Source: Arthrobacter sp. C9C5
GTDB taxonomy: Bacteria > Actinomycetota > Actinomycetes > Actinomycetales > Micrococcaceae
Length of the DNA stretch: 64,000 nucleotides
Assembly (NCBI RefSeq): GCF_013359735.1
Contig: NZ_JABFMX010000007.1
Coordinates: 111,981-175,980 of the forward strand
Direction of reading: 5' to 3'
The notes under the pieces were generated by a model. The model made no database searches. It saw only the letters and a list, made by a program, of their open reading frames with translations, and had not been told where the DNA came from. Shown here one piece after another: positions 1-7,934 of this stretch. Every line of letters begins with the position of its first letter. Within the stretch, counting starts at the first letter, position 1. Both the position numbers and the translations under genes were made by a program.

Positions 1-1
1 G

Positions 2-2233
2 GAAGACACGGACCCCAACACCGGCGGCTGCTATTCCTCGGCATCCGTGGCGGCCATCGATCAGGCAATTCAGGACGGCGTCGACGTGCTGAACTACTCG
101 ATCTCGGGCTCCACGACCACCACCACCGACCCGGTGTCCATGGCCTTCCTGTCTGCCGCATCGGCGGGCATCTTCGTCTCCGCCTCGGCCGGCAACTCGG
201 GTCCAACCGCGAGCACGGTCAACCATGGCGCGCCGTGGCTGACCACGGTTGCCGCAAGCAGCTTCTCGCAGGAACTGCAGGGCACCGTTGAGTTCTCTGA
301 CGGCACCAAGTTCCGCGGCGCCAGCATCATGAACCGCGAGGTCAAGGACGCAGGTGTGGTGCTGGCAGCCAATGCGGCCGCCACCGCCGGGGACACCAAT
401 GCGGCACTGTGCGGACCCGACACTCTGGACCCCGCCAAGGTCGCCGGCAATGTTGTGGTCTGTGACCGCGGCGTCTTTGACCGTGTTGCCAAGAGCGCGG
501 AGGTCAAGCGCGGCGGCGGCGTCGGCATGATCCTCGTGAACTTGAGCAACTCCTCGCTCGATACGGACAAGCACTCCGTCCCGACCGTCCACGTGAACCC
601 GCCGGCCACCGAGGCCATCAAGTCCAAGGTGGCCGCGAACCCGGCCGTCAAGGTGTCCCTCGTCAACAAGGACACCACCGGGCTTCCGCTCGAGGCGCAG
701 CCGCAGATTGCCGGCTTCTCCTCCCGCGGCCCGCTCCTCGCCACCGGTTCAGACCTGCTGAAGCCGGACGTCGCCGCTCCCGGTGTGGCCGTACTGGCCG
801 GCGTTTCGCCGATCGGCACGGGCGGGGACAACTTCGGCTTCATGTCCGGTACGTCCATGGCTGCACCGCACGTAGCGGGATTCGGCGCGCTGATCCTCGG
901 CAAGAACCCGAAGTGGTCCCCGGCCATGGTGAAGTCCGCGATGATGACCACCGCCGGCGACGTCAAGCTTCCCAACGGAAGCAAGGACCCGGACGTCTTC
1001 GCAACGGGTGCAGGCCAGGTCGATCCGGCCCGCGTGCTGGATCCGGGCCTGGTATATGACGCCAATGACGAGGACTACCTGAAGTTCATCCAGGGCACCG
1101 GCGTCGACCTCGGCATGCCGGGACTCGGCGTGACCAAGCCGCGGGACATGAACGTACCGTCCTTCGCGCTGGGCAACCTCACAGGCAAGATTGAGGTCAC
1201 CCGCACGCTGACCGCACTGACCCCGGGCACCTACCGCGTCAAGGCCGATGTGCCGGGCGTCAAGGTGACCGTAACGCCGTCCATCCTGAACTTTGGCTAC
1301 GCCGGCGACAAGAAGACCTTCAAGGTCTCGTTCGAAAACCAGAACGCGGCCCTGGGCAAGTTCGCCATGGGCACGCTGACCTGGCAGGGTGCAAACAAGA
1401 ACGTCGCGTCCCCGGTTGCTGTCCGCCCGCAGGCGGTCGTGGCGGCCGGCGACGTGGCCTTCACCTCCGAGGGCGGCACCGGCTCCGGTGCCATCAAGGT
1501 GGTCTCCGGCAGCAACAGCCCGATCAACATGACCCTCGACGGCCTGTCCAAGGCCGACTCGTCTGCCATCGAGCTGGTGCCCGGCGATGCGATCCTCGGA
1601 GCCAATGATGCATCGAACTTCGGAAAGACGGTCCAGGTCCCGGCCGGTGCGCCGCTGGCCAAGTTCTCCGCCCTGTCCTCGGACCCGAATGCGGACTTCG
1701 ACATGTACGTCGTGACCCCGGCCAACCAGCTGGTTCAGGTTGCTACGTCCTCGGCGAGTGAGTCCCTGTCCATCCCCAACCCGGCTCCGGGAACGTACCG
1801 GATCTTCGTCAACCTTTACGCCAGCCCCAACGGCCAGGCTACGAAGGGAAGCGTCGATGCGGCCGTCCTTGGCGCCAACGTCGGCAACGCGACTCTGACC
1901 CCGAACCCGCTGCGGCTCGCGAACGGAACGTCCGGCCAGGTCACGATGAACTGGAAGGGGCTGGCAGTCGGCTCCTACATCGGACGCGTGACGTACGCAG
2001 GCGCCAGTGAGCCGACGTTCGTCAGCGTGCTGGTGACCCCGGCCGGCGCCGTAGTGGTTCCGCCGACTTCCGAGGACCAGGACAGCAACGACGGCCCCGG
2101 CGAGAGCACGGACCAGGGTAAGCACAACGGCAAGGATCACAAGGACAAGAAGGAGAAGGGCAAGAAGGTGAAGAAGGAGAAGGGCAAGATCCAGAACGCG
2201 GATCTGTCCAAGGCTCCGAACAACGCCATCTAG
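2..2233 (+). CDS. Subtilisin-like S8 serine protease, 5' end outside window
   Basis: The reading frame is open from the first bases, so the N-terminus (signal peptide, catalytic Asp and His) lies upstream; 743 residues are visible. The oxyanion-hole Asn sits in SASAGNSGP (fragment residue about 65) and the catalytic Ser in SGTSMAAPHVAG (codon 854-856). A PA-type insert with the CDRG motif lies at about 400-660, between these two. After the catalytic domain come an Fn3-like region and a pre-peptidase-like beta domain. The last 45 or so residues are extremely Lys-rich (HKDKKEKGKKVKKEKGK) and could bind acidic cell-wall polymers; that is inference. No LPXTG anchor is seen. This architecture is typical of large extracellular subtilases that degrade proteins. 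A strong hairpin terminator follows, and subtilisin-inhibitor-like genes lie immediately beyond on the other strand. Confidence 0.93.
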   Translation, partial: EDTDPNTGGCYSSASVAAIDQAIQDGVDVLNYSISGSTTTTTDPVSMAFLSAASAGIFVSASAGNSGPTASTVNHGAPWLTTVAASSFSQELQGTVEFSDGTKFRGASIMNREVKDAGVVLAANAAATAGDTNAALCGPDTLDPAKVAGNVVVCDRGVFDRVAKSAEVKRGGGVGMILVNLSNSSLDTDKHSVPTVHVNPPATEAIKSKVAANPAVKVSLVNKDTTGLPLEAQPQIAGFSSRGPLLATGSDLLKPDVAAPGVAVLAGVSPIGTGGDNFGFMSGTSMAAPHVAGFGALILGKNPKWSPAMVKSAMMTTAGDVKLPNGSKDPDVFATGAGQVDPARVLDPGLVYDANDEDYLKFIQGTGVDLGMPGLGVTKPRDMNVPSFALGNLTGKIEVTRTLTALTPGTYRVKADVPGVKVTVTPSILNFGYAGDKKTFKVSFENQNAALGKFAMGTLTWQGANKNVASPVAVRPQAVVAAGDVAFTSEGGTGSGAIKVVSGSNSPINMTLDGLSKADSSAIELVPGDAILGANDASNFGKTVQVPAGAPLAKFSALSSDPNADFDMYVVTPANQLVQVATSSASESLSIPNPAPGTYRIFVNLYASPNGQATKGSVDAAVLGANVGNATLTPNPLRLANGTSGQVTMNWKGLAVGSYIGRVTYAGASEPTFVSVLVTPAGAVVVPPTSEDQDSNDGPGESTDQGKHNGKDHKDKKEKGKKVKKEKGKIQNADLSKAPNNAI

Positions 2234-2247
2234 GCAGTTGAACTAAG

Positions 2248-2289
2248 AACAGCGATGGCCGGCGGTTTGCACCGCCGGCCATCGCTGTT
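2248..2289. terminator. Perfect 19-bp hairpin, bidirectional terminator
   Basis: The arms at 2248-2266 and 2271-2289 are perfectly complementary around a 4-nt TTGC loop. It starts 14 bases after the protease stop codon and 11 bases beyond the end of the convergent minus-strand gene, so it can serve both. Confidence 0.85.
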
Positions 2290-2300
2290 TAATGCCCGCC

Positions 2301-2681
2301 CTAAATGGCTCCGGTGGATCCTGGCGTGCCGCCCAGCAGCGGTGCCATGGCGCGCCAGCGGGCGATTTCGCAGCCGTCGGTGCGGCGGAATTCGCTGCGG
2401 ACCTCGCGGCCCAGGTAGCGCCCGGTGACCACGGCCACCTGCGGGCCGCCGTACTGCTGGGTGCACAACCGGGGCGGACCGGGCTGGGGGAAGAAGATCT
2501 CCTCACCGTGCTGGCGGAGTGCCTCGAGTGCCGCGGCGGGATCCGGCAGGGTGGACGTGGCGGAGGGTCCGCCGTCGTCGGCGACCAGGCGGAAACTTAC
2601 CTCCGGTGCCCCAGGCGCCTCCGTCAGCCGGATGGTGAGGTCGACGTCGTGCGGGCTGTCCGCTCCGTGGGTGGCCGTCAT
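2301..2681 (-). CDS. SSI-like (subtilisin inhibitor-like) domain protein, no signal peptide
   Basis: This 126-residue protein shares the C-terminal half of the Streptomyces subtilisin inhibitor fold. It has CTQQYGGP (residues 73-80) followed by VTGRYLGREVRSEF and DGCEIARW, which match the SSI pattern C-P-M-V-Y ... V-D-G-x-W-x-G-K ... C-E-M. The first SSI cysteine pair is missing, and no signal peptide or membrane segment is visible, so it appears cytoplasmic or non-classically exported. The residue at the canonical P1 site would be Gln instead of Met or Lys, so protease inhibition is not assured. The ATG (2679-2681) overlaps the stop of the upstream glycosylase-like gene as ATGA, indicating translational coupling. 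It is the last gene of a three-gene operon whose first gene is a second SSI-like protein. Confidence 0.8.
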   Translation of the reverse strand: MTATHGADSPHDVDLTIRLTEAPGAPEVSFRLVADDGGPSATSTLPDPAAALEALRQHGEEIFFPQPGPPRLCTQQYGGPQVAVVTGRYLGREVRSEFRRTDGCEIARWRAMAPLLGGTPGSTGAI

Positions 2682-3658
2682 GGGCGTCCTTCCCGGGCGG
2701 CGGGAAGCGGGGGAACCGCAATGGCGGCGGCCTCCAGCAGCGGCGTGAGCTCGTGCAGCAGCCGTCGGCGTAGTTCCTGCGAGGCGTCGGCGAAGGCCCG
2801 CTGGTGCTCCACGTATTCGGCCTTGCCGTCCGGCGTCTCGATCCGGATCGGCGGATAACCCCACTCGCTCAGTTCGTAGGGGGAGGCCTGCATGTCCATC
2901 GCGCGGATCCGCCAGGAGAGCTCGAAGCAGTCCATGACCAGCTCGCTGGGCAGCGCGGGCGCCAGCTTGTAGGCCCACTTGTACAGGTCCATGTTGGCGT
3001 GCAGGCAGCCGGGCTGTTCCATGGTCCGTTGGTTCTCGCGGCTCGGCTCAAGGGTGTTCAGCGGCACCGCGTCCGGGGTGTAGAAGCGGAACGCGTCGAA
3101 ATGCGAGCACCTGATCCGGTTGTCCTCGACCACCCGGTCCGTCTGCTCGGAACCGAGCCGCAGCGTCAGGTACTCGTGCCGCAGCTCGAACTTGTCCTGC
3201 CGGTAGACCATGGCCCACTCGTGCAGGCCGAAGCAGCCGAACTGCGCCGGCCGGGCGGCCGTCCCCGCCAGGATGATGCCGGCAAACTGCACGGCGTCGC
3301 GCCGTTCGCTGAGGAACCGTTCGACGTCGACCGTCACGGCGTCCGTGCCGGGCGCCAGCCCCGCGGCGGCGAGTTCGCCGGCGTCGGGCACGCGGTAGTA
3401 CTTCCAGCCGGAGCGCTCCGCTGCCGCCGGTCCGGACAGCACGACGCCGGCGCCCGGGTGCCAGCGCAGCAGCTGGCCGGGTTTTTGGGTGTAGTAGGTG
3501 AAGAGGAAGTCTTCCACCGGGTGTTTTTGGCCGGCCGACCTCCGGGCGAGGTAGGGATCGGAATAGGTGCGGACGCGCTGCTGGTGGGCGGCTTCGCGCG
3601 CCAGCCAGTCGTCCTGCGGAAGGTGCTGCAGTTTAGACAGCCCCTCCGGTTGAGCCAA
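2678..3658 (-). CDS. 3-methyladenine DNA glycosylase-like conserved actinobacterial protein
   Basis: A protein of about 326 residues, well conserved in Actinobacteria and commonly labelled 3-methyladenine DNA glycosylase. Recognisable stretches are HPVEDFLFTYY, FGCFGLHEWAMVYRQ, IRCSHFDAFRFYTP and EQPGCLHANMDLYKWAYKL. I see no helix-hairpin-helix or AAG fold signature that proves base excision, so the function is family-level only. The start is unclear: TTG at 3658 has AAAGGA five bases upstream and overlaps the lipoprotein gene by 26 bases, while CTG at 3631 follows GGAGG with an 11-base gap; there is no suitable ATG. It ends in an ATGA overlap with the downstream SSI-like gene. The pairing of a putative DNA repair protein with inhibitor-like domains is unexplained. 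Confidence 0.75.
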   Translation of the reverse strand: MAQPEGLSKLQHLPQDDWLAREAAHQQRVRTYSDPYLARRSAGQKHPVEDFLFTYYTQKPGQLLRWHPGAGVVLSGPAAAERSGWKYYRVPDAGELAAAGLAPGTDAVTVDVERFLSERRDAVQFAGIILAGTAARPAQFGCFGLHEWAMVYRQDKFELRHEYLTLRLGSEQTDRVVEDNRIRCSHFDAFRFYTPDAVPLNTLEPSRENQRTMEQPGCLHANMDLYKWAYKLAPALPSELVMDCFELSWRIRAMDMQASPYELSEWGYPPIRIETPDGKAEYVEHQRAFADASQELRRRLLHELTPLLEAAAIAVPPLPAAREGRP

Positions 3659-4190
3659 GGATGTCCTTTGCGGCCTTCCACTGGGCGATCTCGCAACCGT
3701 CCCGCAGGCCGAACTTCGACTCGACTGCCTTGCCGTCCACGGAACCGGTGACGGTCGCCTGGTCCGGGCCGCCATACTGCTGGGTGCACGCCTGATCCGT
3801 GGCCCGGGGTACGGGGCTGAGGAGCGCCGCATTCTTCTTCAGGGCGGCGCAGGCCGCAGCGGCACGGGGGTGCTTGCTTTCCGCCGCCGGAACGCCGTTC
3901 TGGCAGACCAGGGTGTAGTTGACGGCCTTCGCGCTTTCGGAGGGCTTGATCATGATGGCCAGCTCGGCGTTGCCCTGCCCAGGCCCGGCGGTAGGGGCCT
4001 CGGCCGACGGCGAGGGGGCCGGGGCGGTGGTTTCGGTGTCGGCGGAGGGGGTGCCGCCCGGCGACGAGGCGGAGGCGGAAGCAGGGCTGGTGGACGAGGC
4101 GCTCGGCGCAGGTCCGCCGCCCGGTGAGCAGGCGGCCAGTCCGACGGCCGTCATCAAGATGAGCGCTGTGGGAATCAGGTTCTTGCGCAT
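3633..4190 (-). CDS. SSI-like lipoprotein (putative surface protease inhibitor)
   Basis: This 185-residue protein has a lipoprotein signal (MRKNLIPTALILMTAVGLAAC, lipid-accepting Cys21), then a Ser/Ala/Pro-rich tether of about 55 residues, then an SSI-like domain. All four SSI cysteines are present: the first pair in YTLVCQNG and AAAACAAL, the second in CTQQYGGP and DGCEIAQW. In SSI the two disulfides hold the reactive loop; the P1-equivalent here is Gln. The lipid anchor would display the domain outside the membrane, where it could protect the cell from extracellular subtilases, including the one encoded at the start of the window. That role is inference. It is the first gene of the operon with the glycosylase-like and second SSI-like genes. 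Confidence 0.85.
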   Translation of the reverse strand: MRKNLIPTALILMTAVGLAACSPGGGPAPSASSTSPASASASSPGGTPSADTETTAPAPSPSAEAPTAGPGQGNAELAIMIKPSESAKAVNYTLVCQNGVPAAESKHPRAAAACAALKKNAALLSPVPRATDQACTQQYGGPDQATVTGSVDGKAVESKFGLRDGCEIAQWKAAKDILGSTGGAV

Positions 4191-4259
4191 GGGCTCTTCT
4201 CCTCGGTCTCAGCCCCATTCTAGCGCCGCGGCGGGTCCCGGGCGTGGGCCGGAAGTACC

Positions 4260-4754
4260 CTAGCTGCGGGTATTGCCGTCCGCCGCCCGGGTGGCGTCGA
4301 TGAGCCGCATCATGGCGGCATGCAGTTCGCCGACCTGCTCCCGGTCCAGGCCCAGCCGCGCCATCATGGTGCCGGGGACCGCCGTTGCCTGTTCCCTCAG
4401 CGCCGCGCCGCGGGGCGTCAGCCGCACGGCGAGGCTGCGCTCGTTGCCCTCGGCCCGTTGCCGGGTGATGTAGCCCGCCGCTTCAAGCCGCCGCAGCAGC
4501 GGCGAAATCGTGGCGGGTTCCTGGGCGAGGGCATCGCTGATGTCTCGGACGGTCCGGGGGCTGGATTCCCACAGGCAGAGCATCACGAGGTATTGCGGGT
4601 GGGTAAGTCCCAGCTTGTCGAGCACCGGTTTGTAGGCGCCGACCACGCTGCGGGATGCGACGGTCAGTGCGAAACAGAGCTGGTGTTCCAGCAGGAGATC
4701 CTCGTCCACGACGGCGGCTGCGGAACTTCCGCGGGTTCCGATGACATCGGTCAT
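4260..4754 (-). CDS. MarR/OhrR-family transcriptional regulator
   Basis: A 164-residue winged-helix protein that closely follows Bacillus OhrR: LLLEHQLCFAL near the N-terminus with the peroxide-sensing Cys, YKPVLDKLGLTHPQYLVMLCLWE, the recognition-helix region ATISPLLRRLEAAGYI, and the wing RAEGNERSLAVRLT. OhrR proteins repress organic hydroperoxide resistance genes and are released when the conserved Cys is oxidised. No ohr gene (OsmC fold) is adjacent, so its target is either itself, the divergent small gene, or a distant gene. The ATG is preceded by AAGGAGG. A perfect 15-bp palindrome lies in the divergent promoter region. Confidence 0.9.
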   Translation of the reverse strand: MTDVIGTRGSSAAAVVDEDLLLEHQLCFALTVASRSVVGAYKPVLDKLGLTHPQYLVMLCLWESSPRTVRDISDALAQEPATISPLLRRLEAAGYITRQRAEGNERSLAVRLTPRGAALREQATAVPGTMMARLGLDREQVGELHAAMMRLIDATRAADGNTRS

Positions 4755-4778
4755 CCGGCCTCCTTCAAATAGTTAGTG

Positions 4779-4793
4779 CGCTAATGATTAGCG
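4779..4793. promoter_or_regulatory. Palindromic operator, likely for the OhrR-type regulator
   Basis: CGCTAATGATTAGCG is a perfect inverted repeat (7+1+7) located 25 bases upstream of the regulator start codon and 40 bases upstream of the divergent gene. Size and position suit a MarR-family dimer controlling both genes. Confidence 0.7.
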
Positions 4794-4832
4794 TACACTG
4801 GTGGAACATCTGGTACGAAGGAGTGGGTAGCG

Positions 4833-5057
4833 ATGGCGAAGGACAACACCGCCCAGCGGTTCATGCGGGCGACCGGAAAGCTGCGGGCCGTCTTTGGCCC
4901 GGCCAGCCGAACCTCGCTCGGCCATGAGATGACCGAGCAGAACCGCCAGCTGCTGGCCCAGCGGCAGGCCGAGACCCAGCAGTGGGAGACCCTGCACCGG
5001 CCAGACGGCAGCACCTACGTGGTGCCCCGCAACCCAGAGGACAAGTCCCTGCGCTAG
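4833..5057 (+). CDS. Small conserved hypothetical protein (74 aa)
   Basis: A soluble, highly charged 74-residue protein with no recognised domain. GAAGGAG stands nine bases before the ATG. The N-terminal part contains AVFGPASR and the C-terminus RPDGSTYVVPRNPEDKSL. Both stretches have counterparts in the next gene (FLFGPASR; DSQGHHYAVRREDLPKE), so the two are probably tandem paralogs. It is divergent from the OhrR-type regulator and shares its operator region, so it may be redox-regulated; that is inference. Confidence 0.75.
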   Translation: MAKDNTAQRFMRATGKLRAVFGPASRTSLGHEMTEQNRQLLAQRQAETQQWETLHRPDGSTYVVPRNPEDKSLR

Positions 5058-5227
5058 ACCGGCCCGGGCCGCGCCGCTGCCTGACCCCGGCGGGGATCCG
5101 ACCTTGCCCGCCGCGCCTTTTGCCGCCGTCGGGCGTAAAATGAGCACACTGGCGCCGCCCGCGCCACCGCTGTTCCGAATGGCCATTAGCAGGAAGTGGC
5201 CAGTCAGCAGGAGAGGGGGTGGGAAAT

Positions 5228-5461
5228 ATGGCACATGCACTGAGGAAGGCTGCACTGAGCCGGCACCTGCACCCGTCGTCCTGGGTGCGGTTCCTGTTTG
5301 GCCCTGCCTCGCGGGGGGATACCTCCGCGCCGGTCGTGCACAGGCACGATGACTACGAGCACGCCTCGGAGGCCGATCTCGCAGGCTTCGAAGTGGAGAC
5401 CGACTCGCAGGGACATCATTACGCCGTCCGCCGGGAAGATCTCCCGAAGGAACAAGTCTGA
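5228..5461 (+). CDS. Small conserved hypothetical protein, paralog of the preceding gene
   Basis: A 77-residue protein starting at the ATG after a purine-rich GAGGGGG; an in-frame GTG at 5219 is also possible. It shares FGPASR and a C-terminal pattern (D-x-x-G-x-x-Y-x-V-x-R-x-x-x-x) with the gene at 4833. The middle is acidic (HRHDDYEHASEADLAGFEVE). No membrane segment or known domain is seen. A hairpin terminator follows the stop codon. Confidence 0.72.
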   Translation: MAHALRKAALSRHLHPSSWVRFLFGPASRGDTSAPVVHRHDDYEHASEADLAGFEVETDSQGHHYAVRREDLPKEQV

Positions 5462-5489
5462 CCCGCACGGAGGCAGGACGGAAACGAAA

Positions 5490-5517
5490 AAAGGGAGCGG
5501 CAGGTGCCGCTCCCTTT
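5490..5517. terminator. Bidirectional hairpin terminator
   Basis: The arms AAAGGGAGCGGCA and TGCCGCTCCCTTT are perfectly complementary with A-runs on one side and T/C on the other. It lies between the end of the small plus-strand gene and the convergent end of lysC. Confidence 0.8.
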
Positions 5518-5555
5518 CCTGTCGGCCGCGAAGCGATCCGTGGCCTCCGGAAGTC

Positions 5556-6914
5556 CTAGCGGCCCGTGCCGCCGTAAACCGTTGCCTCGTCCTCGCTGTC
5601 CAGGTCGAAGGCCTTGTGGATGGCGCGGACGGCGTCGTCCAGCAGGTCGGCGTGGGTCACCACCGAGATGCGGATTTCCGAGGTGGAGATCATGTTGATG
5701 TTGATCCCGGCCTCGGAGAGTGCCGCGAAGAACCGTGCCGAGACGCCCGGGTGCGAGCGCATTCCGGCGCCGATCAGGGACAGCTTGCCGATCTTCTCGT
5801 TGTACTCGATGTTCTCGAAGCCGATCTCGGCCTGGGCGGCGCGGAGGGCGGCGAGGGCGTCGGCGCCTTCGACGATCGGCAGCGTGAAGGAGATGTCCGT
5901 CCGGCCGGTGCCGTGGGTGGAGACGTTCTGGACGATCATGTCGATGTTGGAGTGCGCGTCGGCGATGACCTGGAAGATGGCCGCAGCCTTGCCGGGGATG
6001 TCCGGAACGCCGACCACCGTGACCTTGGCTTCGGAACGGTCGTGTGCAACGCCGGAGATGATTGGCTGCTCCAAGGCAACTCCCTCTTGAATCGTGATCT
6101 TGTCATCGGCGCTGGGCAGGACCCAGGTGCCTTCGTTCTGGCTGAATGAGGAACGGACGTGCAGCGGCACCCCGAAGCGGCGCGCGTATTCCACGCAGCG
6201 CAGGTGCAGGATCTTGGCACCGGAGGCCGCGAGTTCCAGCATTTCCTCGCTGGAGATGCGGTCGATCTTCCGGGCGGACGGGACAACGCGCGGGTCCGCG
6301 GTGTAGATGCCGTCGACATCGGTGAAGATCTCGCAGACGTCGGCGTCGAGGGCCGCGGCCAGCGCCACCGCCGTCGTGTCCGAGCCTCCCCGGCCGAGCG
6401 TGGTGATCTCATTCGTCGTGCGGCTCATGCCCTGGAAGCCGGCGACAATCGCGATGTGCCCCTTGTCCAGGGCCGTGCGGATCCGGTGCGGGTCGACGTC
6501 GATGATCCGAGCCTTGCCGTGGATGCCGTCGGTGATCATGCCGGCCTGCGAACCAGTAAAGGACTGGGCGGAGGCGCCGTATTTGTTGATGGCCATCGCG
6601 AGCAGGGCCATGGAGATGCGCTCGCCGGCGGAGAGGAGCATGTCCATTTCCCGGGCCGGTGCGGAGTCGGTCACCTGGGCGGCCAGGTCGAGGAGTTCGT
6701 CGGTGGTGTCGCCCATCGCGGAAACCACGACGACGACTTCATCGCCGGCGTTGTGGGCGTCCACCACGCGCCGCGCGACCCGCTTGATACCTTCCGCGTC
6801 CGCCACGGAGGAACCGCCGAACTTCTTCACGACGAGGTGCTTGGTGGCGGCAGGAATCGCCGGCAGCTCCTGCGGCTGCGGTCCGGGGTGGACTTCGGTA
6901 GTGGGCAAACTCAT
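5556..6914 (-). CDS. lysC: Aspartate kinase
   Basis: A 452-residue aspartokinase that phosphorylates L-aspartate, the first step toward lysine, threonine, methionine and diaminopimelate. The kinase domain begins with the [12 protein letters not shown] nucleotide-binding motif and includes [13 protein letters not shown] and [13 protein letters not shown]. Two ACT domains follow in the C-terminal 160 residues ([14 protein letters not shown] and [14 protein letters not shown]), the site of lysine/threonine feedback control in this family. Length and layout match the actinobacterial type. The usual partner asd is not in this window. GAGGG precedes the ATG. The region upstream (6915-7347) contains no gene but has two kinds of repeat. 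Confidence 0.97.
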   Translation of the reverse strand: MSLPTTEVHPGPQPQELPAIPAATKHLVVKKFGGSSVADAEGIKRVARRVVDAHNAGDEVVVVVSAMGDTTDELLDLAAQVTDSAPAREMDMLLSAGERISMALLAMAINKYGASAQSFTGSQAGMITDGIHGKARIIDVDPHRIRTALDKGHIAIVAGFQGMSRTTNEITTLGRGGSDTTAVALAAALDADVCEIFTDVDGIYTADPRVVPSARKIDRISSEEMLELAASGAKILHLRCVEYARRFGVPLHVRSSFSQNEGTWVLPSADDKITIQEGVALEQPIISGVAHDRSEAKVTVVGVPDIPGKAAAIFQVIADAHSNIDMIVQNVSTHGTGRTDISFTLPIVEGADALAALRAAQAEIGFENIEYNEKIGKLSLIGAGMRSHPGVSARFFAALSEAGININMISTSEIRISVVTHADLLDDAVRAIHKAFDLDSEDEATVYGGTGR

Positions 6915-7094
6915 GCGCGCACCCTCACTGGATCATCGGGGTTCTGGGCGAAGCTACTAAACGGCGCAACCGAACGGCGCGACAGCTACTTCTGAACCAA
7001 GTTTATCGCCGTCGGCGGCCCGGAGTTGAATTGTGACCGAACGCCAGACGGTGCCGGGCCGCTTCCGGTGCCCGCTCTTGGCGCCCGCCCCGGC

Positions 7095-7226
7095 GGACAT
7101 GCCCTTCGTCCGTCCCGGGAAGTGGACATGTCCCCCTGCGGCTTCGGACATGCCCGCTGCTGGGCACGAAGGATGGACATATAGGCACTATGTCCATTCG
7201 CGGCGGGCGCAGTTGGGCATGTCCAA
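7095..7226. repeat. GGACATGTCC-type palindrome cluster, copy 1
   Basis: Four decamers of the form GGRCATGYCC occur at 7095, 7124, 7146 and 7215. A larger perfect inverted repeat, ATGGACATA-N7-TATGTCCAT, lies at 7173-7197. The same set recurs at 11.94-12.28 kb, so this is a dispersed family. The remainder of the 433-base gap between lysC and the GNAT gene (6915-7094) shows nothing recognisable. Confidence 0.85.
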
Positions 7227-7234
7227 CGCCCGGC

Positions 7235-7304
7235 GGGGCCATGATTGGGCGGGGCCATGATTGCGCGGGACCATGATTGGTCGGGGCCGTGTTTGCGCGG
7301 GGCC
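7235..7304. repeat. 16-bp tandem repeat (about 4.4 copies)
   Basis: GGGGCC-type unit starts fall at 7235, 7251, 7267, 7283 and 7299, an exact 16-base period; the consensus unit is GGGGCCATGATTGNGC. Later copies have drifted. It ends about 40 bases from the 3' end of the GNAT gene and directly adjoins the palindrome cluster. Confidence 0.85.
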
Positions 7305-7347
7305 GCTGCCCTGGACTGCCCGGTCCGCCTGCCCCGAGTTAACTGGT

Positions 7348-7926
7348 TCAGTCGGGCCGGTCGAGCCGGTAGCGCCAGGACGGAAGCTTCTTGCCTGCGG
7401 TGTCCTCGGCCGCGGTGAAATAGCGGTCCGGGCGGAAGCCCAGGCTTTCCAGCAGCCTGCGCGAGGGGAGGTTGGGTTCGTAGACGCCGGCGAAGACAGT
7501 CCGGCTTCCACGGGCGGTGAACAACCATTCCGCAAGGGCCCCGGCGGCTTCCCTGCCGAGGCCGAGCCCGTGGTGGTCCGGGTGCAGGATGTAGCCCAGG
7601 TTCGCGGCATGGGCAGGGATCCTGCCGGGCACCGGGGGATCCTCTGAGTTCCAGGTCCGGCCGTCTCCAATGACGTCCCCGCTGGCCCGGAGCTGGATGG
7701 CCCAGCCGAAGTTGAACCACTCTGCAGTGGAAGCCGCCGCAGCAGCCAGCACTTTCCGCGACCGGGCGCTGTTCGCGTCCGCGCTGAGGGCTTCGTGGGA
7801 GAGATACCGCACGGCATCCGGGTTGCCGCGGAACCGCAGGACGGCGCCGTCGTCGTCGGCGGTCAACGGACGCAGGATCAGGCGTTCGGTGCTGATCGTG
7901 GCGGGAGTGCCGCCGTCGGGGGCCAC
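7348..7926 (-). CDS. GNAT family N-acetyltransferase (RimJ/RimL type)
   Basis: A 192-residue acetyltransferase with the typical start TERLILRPLTADD, a central beta strand LGYILHPDHHGLGLGREAAGALAEWLF that carries the acetyl-CoA loop (H-G-L-G-L-G), and the C-terminal NLPSRRLLESLGFR motif. Such enzymes acetylate protein N-termini or small amines; the substrate cannot be inferred. The start is GTG at 7924-7926, only eight bases after the recR stop, so it probably belongs to the dnaX-recR transcription unit. Confidence 0.88.
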   Translation of the reverse strand: MAPDGGTPATISTERLILRPLTADDDGAVLRFRGNPDAVRYLSHEALSADANSARSRKVLAAAAASTAEWFNFGWAIQLRASGDVIGDGRTWNSEDPPVPGRIPAHAANLGYILHPDHHGLGLGREAAGALAEWLFTARGSRTVFAGVYEPNLPSRRLLESLGFRPDRYFTAAEDTAGKKLPSWRYRLDRPD

Positions 7927-7934
7927 GGGGCCCG

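Noticed and set aside
749..2140. A 463-codon frame antisense to the subtilase
   Set aside because: The sense frame is a clear S8 protease; the antisense frame has no motif.
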